A DNA stretch of 64,000 bases from an uncultured Pelagibacteraceae bacterium. GTDB taxonomy: Bacteria; Pseudomonadota; Alphaproteobacteria; Pelagibacterales; Pelagibacteraceae. Position numbers and translations under genes: made by a program. A model generated the notes under the pieces. It ran no database searches, was not told the DNA's origin, and saw nothing but the letters and a program-made list of their open reading frames with translations. The DNA lies in assembly GCA_902596975.1 (NCBI GenBank), contig CACJWS010000002.1, positions 79,487-143,486 of the forward strand. The letters are read 5' to 3'. Shown here one piece after another: positions 57,340-64,000 of this stretch (position 1 is the stretch's first letter; the number at the start of each line of letters is the position of its first letter).

Positions 57340-58356
57340 ATGAAAAGATCAACAAAAATTACAAGCATAATAATAATTTTCTTTTTAATTATAGCTACAG
57401 TGATTGTTGGTAGAACAATGATTGGAAATCATTTTAAGAAGAAATTTAGTAAAAGACCACCTCCAGGAATAATTGTTACTGCAGCTGAAAATAGAGTTTT
57501 TGAAAATTTAATAAGCACATACGGAACAGCAAGACCATTTAAAACACAATCCTATAAAATTGAGAAGTATGAAATACTTAAACCTATCAACTTTAATCAA
57601 AGAGTAAAAAAAGGTGATGTAATTGCGGAACTTAAAAATAGAAAAATTACTGCTCAGTTTGATGGAACAATTGGAAAAAGAGAATTTTCAGAAGATATCG
57701 AAGTTTCAAAGTCTTCAATCTTAGTTAATCTCGAAAATACTAGTATTATCTATTGTGATGTAGATATACCTGAAATGTTTGTACCATTTATTAAAGTTGG
57801 TTTACCTGTTGATATAAAATTTTCTGGATACAAAGATAAAACCTATAAAGGTGAAGTTGACTCGTTAGCTAGTCGAATTAGTGAGGATACTAGATCATTA
57901 CCAACTAGGATTAAAATGGATAATACATCTGGTGAAATTTTGCCTGGCTCATTTTTAGAAATTTCAATAAAATACGATACAAGACAAAGCTTAAGTATAC
58001 CAGATACCAGCACAATAGTGGAAGGTGATAATATATTTATCTATAAAGTTGACGAAAAAAATAAAGCAATAAAAACAAATATAGATACTGGTGATAGATA
58101 TCTTGGTTTTGTTGAAGTTTTAAGTGGCCTAAATGTTGGAGACAAAGTAGTTGCTGAAGGAACAAAAAAAGTTAGACCAAACTTAATAATAAGACCTATA
58201 AAAAAGGGTGCTAAAATAGCTAATCAAAACAAATCTAGTTGGGGTGGAAAAAAGAAAAAAGATACTAAAGAAAACAAGAATGGTATGTTTGCCTGGTTAC
58301 AAAAATTGAATATATTTAAAAAGTCTGACTCTGAAAAACAAGAAAATAAAAAATAA
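57340..58356 (+). CDS. RND efflux system, membrane fusion protein
   Basis: Periplasmic adaptor of 338 aa linking an RND pump to an outer-membrane channel. It has one N-terminal membrane anchor (about 7-28), the lipoyl-like hairpin YEILKPINFNQRVKKGDVIAEL, a beta-barrel part (FVPFIKVGLPVDIKFSG) and a Lys/Asn-rich C-terminal tail not seen in most members. Its hairpin is very short. It precedes the pump gene by 7 bp. A TolC-type channel is not in the window. Confidence 0.92.
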   Translation: MKRSTKITSIIIIFFLIIATVIVGRTMIGNHFKKKFSKRPPPGIIVTAAENRVFENLISTYGTARPFKTQSYKIEKYEILKPINFNQRVKKGDVIAELKNRKITAQFDGTIGKREFSEDIEVSKSSILVNLENTSIIYCDVDIPEMFVPFIKVGLPVDIKFSGYKDKTYKGEVDSLASRISEDTRSLPTRIKMDNTSGEILPGSFLEISIKYDTRQSLSIPDTSTIVEGDNIFIYKVDEKNKAIKTNIDTGDRYLGFVEVLSGLNVGDKVVAEGTKKVRPNLIIRPIKKGAKIANQNKSSWGGKKKKDTKENKNGMFAWLQKLNIFKKSDSEKQENKK

Positions 58357-58363
58357 TTAATAC

Positions 58364-61300
58364 ATGTATATAACTGAAGTTAGTATTAAAAGACCTGTTG
58401 TTGCATGGGTAATGTCAATGATACTAATTATTTTTGGAATTTTTGTATTTTGGGAATTACCTGTTAGGGAATTACCAGATGGCATTCAGCCTCCAGTGGT
58501 ACAGGTACAAACCGATTATAAATCTGCTTCAGCTGAAATTGTTGATGAGGAGATAACACAAAAAATAGAAGATGTTATAGGAGGAGCGGAAGGAATTAAG
58601 AACATTGATTCTAGTTCGCTTAATGGAAGAAGTAGAATAAATATTTATTTTAATACAGATATTGATTTAGACGATGCAGCAAATGACATAAGAGAAAGAG
58701 TATCAAGAGTTGCGGACAACTTGCCAGATCAAGCAAACCCACCTCAAATTTTGAAACAAGCGGCAGGTTTTACAACTACAATGTGGGTTGCGCTATCGTC
58801 ACCAACTTGGAATGATTTAGATTTGGGTGATTATGCAGAAAGATATCTTATAGATGCCTTTTCGAGTGTACCAAATGTTGGTAGAATTTTAGTCGGTGGA
58901 TTAAGAGAGCTAAGTGTAAGAGTTTGGGTAGATCCTATCAAATTAGCAGCCAATAATCTTACTATTCAGGAAGTCGAGAGAGCATTAAGAAATGAAAACA
59001 TAAACATCCCCGCTGGAACTTTAGAAGCTAGTAACAAAGATTTAACTCTTAATATTGACAAGTCTTACTCTAACATTGAAACAATCAAGCAGCTTCCTCT
59101 TAAGAAAAATAAAGATAAAGTCACAACACTTTCAGACATTGCAAATGTTGAGCTTGGTCCAGTTTCTGAGAAAACTTTATTTAAAGCTCAAAGAAAAAAT
59201 GCAGCTAATTTAAAAACAGTTGGGATTGGAATATATGCAAAAAGTGGAGCATCAACTGTCGAACTTTCAAATCAAATCAAAGAGAAAATAAACATTTTAA
59301 ATCAATCTTTACCAGATGGTTTAAAATTAGAAATAGCATTTAATAGAGCAACTTATGTAGGAACTGCAATACAGGAGGTTTATAAAAGTTTAATTATTGC
59401 TTTTATTTTGGTCGTGGTAATAATTTACTTGTTTTTAGGAAACCTAAAAGCTGTAATTGTACCAGCTGTAGCTTTGCCAGTAAGTTTGATTGGTTCATTT
59501 TTAGGTTTATATATATTTGATCTTTCAATAAATATATTTGTTCTCCTAAGTTTTATTTTAGCAATTGGAATAATAACTGATGATTCTGTAATAATGACAG
59601 ATGCAATTTATACAAGAATTGAAAAAGGAGAAACACCACTTGTAGCTGCTTATAAAGGCTCAAGACAAATAACATTTGCGATAATAGCTACAACTTTAAT
59701 CTTGGTTGCAGTTTTTTTACCTTTAATTTTTATTGAGGGTATAGCTGGTACCTTGTTTAAGGAAACTGCAATAGCACTATCTTTCTCAATAGTTGTTTCT
59801 TCATTTGTAGCTTTAACACTTTCGCCAATGTTAGGAAGTAAGTTTTTAAATAAAAAAGAAAAAATTAATTTTTTTGTAAAAAAATTCAATAATGGATTTA
59901 AATCTTTTACAGAATTTTATACTGACACCTTAAAATTTTGGATTAATAAACAGAAAACAATTTCGATATTTATAATTCTATTAATTGCAGCTTCAGTTTA
60001 TTTATTTAACTTTACTAAAAAAGAATTGATACCATTAGAAGATAGAGGGGCTTATTTAATAATTGGTTCTACAGATGAAGGAAGTTCATTCGAGTACACA
60101 CAAGAAAAAGCCCAAATAATTGAGGGAAGAATATTAAAATTGTTACAAGCAGAAGACAGCCCTTACCAAAGATTAATTATGAGGGTCCCAGGATTTGGTA
60201 AATCTGCAACCTCTTATAACTCTTTTATTATAATTGCACTTTTAGATGAATGGAAAAATAGAGAAAAGAGTACACAAGTTGTTTTAAGAGAAGCTATTGG
60301 ACAAGTTGTTAGTGTGCCTGAGACGTTTGCGTTTCCTATATCACCTCAATCTATAAGAGTTTCTAGCTATAATAAACCAGTTCAAATGGTGATTTATGGG
60401 ACAAGTTATGAAGAGTTAGAACAAATTCAAAGTCAAGTTTTAACAGAACTAAGAAGAAATAGAAATATGTTTAGAATTGAAAGTGATTACACAAAAAATA
60501 AACCCGAAGTAAAATTAATCACAAATAAAAATCGAGCAAATGATTTAGGAGTTTCAATAGAAAATATAGGCAGAACACTAGAAACATTATACGGTGGAAA
60601 GAGAGTTACAACATATAATAAAGAAGGAAGAGAATACCCCATTATTCTTCAACAGTATTTAGCAGATAGAAGAGATAAAGATGGCTTATCAAAGATTTTT
60701 GTAAGATCTGAAACTACTGGAAAATTAGTGTCTGTTGCAAGTTTGGTAGAATTTGAAGAGAAAGGAACTGCTGAGTCATTACCTAGATATAATAGACAAC
60801 GAGCAGTAACTATATCGGCAGCTTTATCTGAAGAATACACATTGTCTGAAGCTATAAAATATTTAGAAGACGTAATGTTTAGAGTTGCTCCTCAAAATCA
60901 AATAACTTGGAAAGGTAAGTCTGAAGAACTAAAAGAGACTAGTAACGAAATATTTCTTATTTTCGCTTTAGCATTAATAACTGCATATTTAGTAATGGCT
61001 GCTACTTTTAACTCGTTTGTCCATCCTTTTATTATTATATTAACTGTGCCTCTTGCAGTTTTTGGAGGCCTTGTATTCGTTTTATTTCTAAATAGTTCGA
61101 TAAATATATTTTCACAAATCGCCTTGATTATATTAATCGGTATATCCACTAAAAATAGTATTCTTATTGTCGACTATACTAATCAAATTCGAACAACAGG
61201 TGCAAAAATTGAGGAAGCATTGATGGAAGCTTGTAAATTAAGAATAAGACCAATCATAATGACTTCATTAAGCACCATGATTGCAATGTTGCCTCTTATA

Positions 61301-61492
61301 GTAGGTAACATAGGTCCAGGCGCAGGTGAGGCGTCTAGATTAGCAGTTGGATCAACAATCTTTGGTGGAATGATTATTTCAACATTCTTTACATTATATG
61401 TGACACCAACTATGTATTTAACACTAGCAAAAAATACCAAAAGAATAGATGCAGTAGATCTAGAGCTAGAAAAGCAATTGATTAAAAAATAA
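58364..61492 (+). CDS. RND efflux pump, inner membrane permease
   Basis: Proton-driven efflux permease of 1042 aa, normal for the HAE1/AcrB family. It begins MYITEVSIKRPVVAWVMSM, has LPVRELPDGIQPPVVQVQT, the helix-4 motif GIITDDSVIMTDAIYTRIEKG with the two acidic residues of the proton relay, and the late IGISTKNSILIVDYTNQ. Substrates are unknown; the cluster with msrA and a sulfurtransferase may indicate an oxidative or sulfur-related stress context, which is only inference. Confidence 0.95.
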   Translation: MYITEVSIKRPVVAWVMSMILIIFGIFVFWELPVRELPDGIQPPVVQVQTDYKSASAEIVDEEITQKIEDVIGGAEGIKNIDSSSLNGRSRINIYFNTDIDLDDAANDIRERVSRVADNLPDQANPPQILKQAAGFTTTMWVALSSPTWNDLDLGDYAERYLIDAFSSVPNVGRILVGGLRELSVRVWVDPIKLAANNLTIQEVERALRNENINIPAGTLEASNKDLTLNIDKSYSNIETIKQLPLKKNKDKVTTLSDIANVELGPVSEKTLFKAQRKNAANLKTVGIGIYAKSGASTVELSNQIKEKINILNQSLPDGLKLEIAFNRATYVGTAIQEVYKSLIIAFILVVVIIYLFLGNLKAVIVPAVALPVSLIGSFLGLYIFDLSINIFVLLSFILAIGIITDDSVIMTDAIYTRIEKGETPLVAAYKGSRQITFAIIATTLILVAVFLPLIFIEGIAGTLFKETAIALSFSIVVSSFVALTLSPMLGSKFLNKKEKINFFVKKFNNGFKSFTEFYTDTLKFWINKQKTISIFIILLIAASVYLFNFTKKELIPLEDRGAYLIIGSTDEGSSFEYTQEKAQIIEGRILKLLQAEDSPYQRLIMRVPGFGKSATSYNSFIIIALLDEWKNREKSTQVVLREAIGQVVSVPETFAFPISPQSIRVSSYNKPVQMVIYGTSYEELEQIQSQVLTELRRNRNMFRIESDYTKNKPEVKLITNKNRANDLGVSIENIGRTLETLYGGKRVTTYNKEGREYPIILQQYLADRRDKDGLSKIFVRSETTGKLVSVASLVEFEEKGTAESLPRYNRQRAVTISAALSEEYTLSEAIKYLEDVMFRVAPQNQITWKGKSEELKETSNEIFLIFALALITAYLVMAATFNSFVHPFIIILTVPLAVFGGLVFVLFLNSSINIFSQIALIILIGISTKNSILIVDYTNQIRTTGAKIEEALMEACKLRIRPIIMTSLSTMIAMLPLIVGNIGPGAGEASRLAVGSTIFGGMIISTFFTLYVTPTMYLTLAKNTKRIDAVDLELEKQLIKK

Positions 61493-62081
61493 TATATTTT
61501 CTAGTAGTCAAAGATTTACTACATTTATTAAGCTGCTTTTTGAATTTATTTGAATAACCCTCTACTTTTTTTGCCAATACTATAACTTTCTGATTGTTTT
61601 TATAATTTTTATAATTTCCCCAGCCTTCATGATAAGCAATATATTGTCTGAAAGCATCTTTTTTTGAAACCTTTAGAATTTTTTCCGTTTTATTTGTATA
61701 CCAGCCAATAAAGTCAACACTATCTTTAAATCTAGTTCTTAAAGCATATTTATTTCCAGTCTCATCTTTATATTGTTTCCAAGTACCTTTAATGGCTTGT
61801 GAGTATCCAAATGAACTAGAGGGTCTTTTATAGGGTATAACTTTAAATAATTTTTGACGCGCAGGCTTAGCGAGCCAGTCAAAATCAGATTCCATTTTTA
61901 TTATTGCTAATTGTAAGTTGATTGGTGTTCCCCACTTTTTTTCGGTTTTTTTTGCGTGTTTATACCAAAGATATCTCTCAGAAAATATTGAACAGCCATC
62001 TGCTGTATTTTGTGGTATCGATGAGCAAGCAGTTAAAAATAATAGACCAAAAAATAAAAAATACTTTCTAAAAAGAATCAC
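61482..62081 (-). CDS. lytic transglycosylase-like lipoprotein
   Basis: 199 aa with a lipoprotein signal (FFGLLFLTACSS, Cys at 19) and an SLT-type lysozyme-like domain: LQLAIIKMESDFDW with the catalytic Glu, PSSSFGYSQAIKGTWKQY, and the YHEGWGNYKNYKNNQ segment. It probably cleaves peptidoglycan at the outer membrane. Its 3' end overlaps the RND gene by 11 bp. Confidence 0.88.
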   Translation of the reverse strand: MILFRKYFLFFGLLFLTACSSIPQNTADGCSIFSERYLWYKHAKKTEKKWGTPINLQLAIIKMESDFDWLAKPARQKLFKVIPYKRPSSSFGYSQAIKGTWKQYKDETGNKYALRTRFKDSVDFIGWYTNKTEKILKVSKKDAFRQYIAYHEGWGNYKNYKNNQKVIVLAKKVEGYSNKFKKQLNKCSKSLTTRKYIIF

Positions 62082-62094
62082 AGTTTAATATAAA

Positions 62095-62607
62095 TTATCT
62101 ATTATTTTTTCTCCATATCCATGGATAATCAAATTCCATACTCCATAAACCTAACTTATTGTTTTTTGCATAAATTTGATCTTTAGAATATTTTTTTTTC
62201 GAATATTTTGGATAGTCGAAGGCTAATCCATTTCTTACCATGTAAGCTGAAACACTTTCATTATTGATAAAACACTCACCTAAATACCTACCAAAATAGT
62301 CCTTTTGTGGCTCGATTAGACATTTTAATTTTTTATTTATAATTTTTTCTGTAAGAGAATTTTTTGAAATTTTTCCACAATTAATTTTTTTTTTATTTTT
62401 TAGGCAAAACTGTTGCTTCCCTTTAAATTTAGTTTCTGGAGCATCTATGCCTGAAAAACGAATTTTTTTATTATCTAATAAAATTGTATCACCATCAATT
62501 ATTTTAATCTTATCTGAAATTAGGATTGTTTCTGATAGTAAGTAATTTGTTGCTACAAATGTAAATAAAAATAGAAAACTAACTAACTTCAGTAGTTGCT
62601 TTTTCAT
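62095..62607 (-). CDS. exported thermonuclease-family protein (SNase-like)
   Basis: 170 aa with a signal peptide (about 1-26) and a staphylococcal nuclease-like fold: KIIDGDTILLDNKKIRFSGI, DAPETK with the metal Asp, and DYFGRYLGECF with the Arg. SNase residues Asp, Glu and Arg appear in place. Cys pairs (QFCLKNKKKINCGK, LKCLI, ECF) may form disulfides. It overlaps the DUF1476 gene by 29 bp. Secreted nucleases may help salvage phosphate or nucleosides; this is inference. Confidence 0.9.
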   Translation of the reverse strand: MKKQLLKLVSFLFLFTFVATNYLLSETILISDKIKIIDGDTILLDNKKIRFSGIDAPETKFKGKQQFCLKNKKKINCGKISKNSLTEKIINKKLKCLIEPQKDYFGRYLGECFINNESVSAYMVRNGLAFDYPKYSKKKYSKDQIYAKNNKLGLWSMEFDYPWIWRKNNR

Positions 62608-62887
62608 TGCATTCTTGCATTTTTTTTCTAATTTGATCTTCGGATATATTTTTATCTTTTAAATCTCCATAAAGCTTTCTATACACATCTTCATCACCTG
62701 CCTCAGCAAAATCTGCTTTAATTACATCTTGAATATATTGATTTTTTTTTTCCTCATCATATCCAAGAATTTGTGAGGCCCACTCTCCTAAATATTTATT
62801 TTTTCTTGCATTAATTTTAAATTGTTTTTCCTCATCATGAGCAAATTTTTTTTCAAAACCTTTTTTTCTTTCATCGAATGAACTCAT
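62579..62887 (-). CDS. DUF1476 family (F1-ATPase zeta-type inhibitor)
   Basis: 102-aa helical protein with the DUF1476 signature MSSFDERKKGFEKKFAHDEE, NKYLGEWASQILGY and DVYRKLYGDL. In Paracoccus the family member is the zeta subunit that inhibits ATP hydrolysis by the F1F0-ATPase. It overlaps the VanZ-like gene by 4 bp and the nuclease gene by 29 bp, suggesting one transcript. Confidence 0.93.
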   Translation of the reverse strand: MSSFDERKKGFEKKFAHDEEKQFKINARKNKYLGEWASQILGYDEEKKNQYIQDVIKADFAEAGDEDVYRKLYGDLKDKNISEDQIRKKMQECNEKATTEVS

Positions 62888-63255
62888 TGCAATCTACCTT
62901 TATAAATTATTTTAAAAACTAAACATGATATAAGTACACCTATTATATTACCAAACAAATCGCCTAATTCAAATCCTCTTTCTGGAATAATTAAGTGCAG
63001 AATTTCTAAAATGATAGAAATACAAATAAGATAAATAAATATATTTTTTAATTTATGCTTAAAAGCAATTAATCCTGGAATTGATATAATAAAGAAAACA
63101 TAAAAGTGATTTGAAGATACTAAAAAATCTCTTGTTAATTGCGGTTGAATTTTGCAATCATTATATATTAAACATCCGAAAATACTTCCAGGGTACAAGT
63201 AAAAAATAAATAAAACTACATTAGACAGATAAAAAAATTGCTTTATGTAATTCAT
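62884..63255 (-). CDS. VanZ-like family membrane protein
   Basis: 123 aa with four hydrophobic helices and the C-terminal LIIPERGFELGDLFGNIIGVLIS, where the P-x-R-x-x-x-x-D-x-x-x-N-x-x-G pattern matches VanZ-like proteins. Function in this setting is unknown. It is coupled to the DUF1476 gene and divergent from gpmA by 26 bp. Confidence 0.83.
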   Translation of the reverse strand: MNYIKQFFYLSNVVLFIFYLYPGSIFGCLIYNDCKIQPQLTRDFLVSSNHFYVFFIISIPGLIAFKHKLKNIFIYLICISIILEILHLIIPERGFELGDLFGNIIGVLISCLVFKIIYKGRLQ

Positions 63256-63281
63256 AGTTAATCTATATTAAATATTCATAA

Positions 63282-63992
63282 ATGAGTCACTTAATACTTG
63301 TTAGACATGGTCAAAGCGAATGGAATTTAGAAAATAAATTTACAGGATGGGTCGACGTTGAGCTTGCACCACAAGGAAAATTGGAAGCTTGTAAAGCCGG
63401 CGAGTTTATAAAAAAATTAAATTTAGAAATCAAACATTTTTATACTTCATATCAACTAAGATCGATTGATACTTTAAAACTCATTTTAAATACAATCAGA
63501 GTAAAACCAGATAATATGATTAAGGCCTGGCAATTAAATGAAAGGCACTACGGGTCACTTACAGGATTAAACAAAGATGAAATGAGAAAAAAATTAGGAG
63601 AAGAAGAAGTTCACAAATTTAGAAGATCTTGGGATAATCCACCAAAACCTTTAAATATAAATAGTCCATACCATCCAAAAAATATAAGTATTTACAATGA
63701 TATACCCCGTAACCTAATTCCAGATACAGAGTCTCTTAAAGATACTTATGAAAGAGTTGTGCCCTATTTTGTTGAAAACATAGAGAAAAATTTACAGGAT
63801 AATATAATTATATCTGCTCATGGTAATTCTATTAGATCACTTTTAAAATATTTATTTAAAATTGATGACAATGAAATTTCTAAACTTGAAATACCAACAG
63901 GAAATCCTCTACTTTTGAAATTTGAAAAAAAGAATATAAAAGAAGCTAAATACCTAGATCAGAGTAGATCTAGGGATTTAATTAAATTCTAA
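63282..63992 (+). CDS. gpmA: 2,3-bisphosphoglycerate-dependent phosphoglycerate mutase
   Basis: Interconverts 3- and 2-phosphoglycerate. The 236-aa protein has LVRHGQSEWNLENKFTGWVD (phospho-His at 8), the QLNERHYGSLTGLNKDE segment and the second His in SAHGNSIRSLLKYLF. Length is normal for the dPGM type. It ends 8 bp before the window end, so it is complete. Confidence 0.96.
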   Translation: MSHLILVRHGQSEWNLENKFTGWVDVELAPQGKLEACKAGEFIKKLNLEIKHFYTSYQLRSIDTLKLILNTIRVKPDNMIKAWQLNERHYGSLTGLNKDEMRKKLGEEEVHKFRRSWDNPPKPLNINSPYHPKNISIYNDIPRNLIPDTESLKDTYERVVPYFVENIEKNLQDNIIISAHGNSIRSLLKYLFKIDDNEISKLEIPTGNPLLLKFEKKNIKEAKYLDQSRSRDLIKF

Positions 63993-64000
63993 CCTTTTTG

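Overview
This 64 kb window is AT-rich, very compact chromosomal DNA from a free-living alphaproteobacterium, most likely of the SAR11 clade (Pelagibacterales, Candidatus Pelagibacter-like). This rests on inference: strong A/T bias in codons and gaps, intergenic gaps often of 0-30 bp, alphaproteobacterial families (DUF2093, DUF1476, BamF-like DUF3035, Cox11, SURF1), an aa3 oxidase operon, and no tRNA, rRNA, insertion sequence, phage or CRISPR element that I can see. About 60 protein genes cover almost everything.

Layout. 1-6176 (minus): rsmE, then the aa3 cytochrome c oxidase operon coxB-coxA-ctaB-[41-aa small protein]-ctaG-coxC-SURF1, the last running off the left edge. 6194-9084: haloacid dehalogenase, pirin, quinone oxidoreductase, DUF2721 protein. 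9134-14754: ubiA and a translationally coupled lipid A/core block (msbA, waaA, lpxK, lpxL). 14755-16803: DUF2093, purD, rsmD. 16795-23257 (minus): pgi, BamF-like lipoprotein, lspA, ileS, ribF, HAD-IIA phosphatase. 23325-25405: groES-groEL with a heat-shock-type promoter and a strong terminator, then typA. 27288-31571 (minus): two exported proteins of unknown role, one 1081 aa with two blocks of 11-residue charged repeats, and a membrane protein. 31632-37243: YczE-type membrane protein, DUF6134-like protein, pmbA/tldD, DCC thioredoxin-like protein, small membrane protein, TerB/J-domain protein. 37240-40236: isocitrate lyase with a short upstream ORF, divergent from a RamB-like regulator across a region dense in TTTACAAA half-sites. 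40223-44043: TPR protein, a lysine-rich coiled-coil gene, CFA synthase, DapA-like aldolase. 44117-48562: glycosyltransferase 9, J-domain protein, oligopeptidase B, Hsp20, lipoprotein. 48701-53923: BMP-type (nucleoside-like) ABC importer and a purine-type phosphoribosyltransferase. 53951-63992: two DUF1330 proteins, AlkA-like glycosylase, EamA transporter, msrA, sulfurtransferase, RND efflux pair, lytic transglycosylase, nuclease, DUF1476, VanZ-like protein, gpmA.

The most notable signals are: (1) two genes whose frame is broken by exactly one surplus A in a long A-run (regulator at 40006-40015, lysine-rich gene at 41936-41944), pointing either to transcriptional slippage or to homopolymer assembly errors; (2) a ROSE-like two-hairpin RNA thermometer candidate in the hsp20 leader behind a matching heat-shock promoter; (3) a multi-half-site operator between the regulator and aceA. 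I found no clearly new multi-gene defence or mobile system here.
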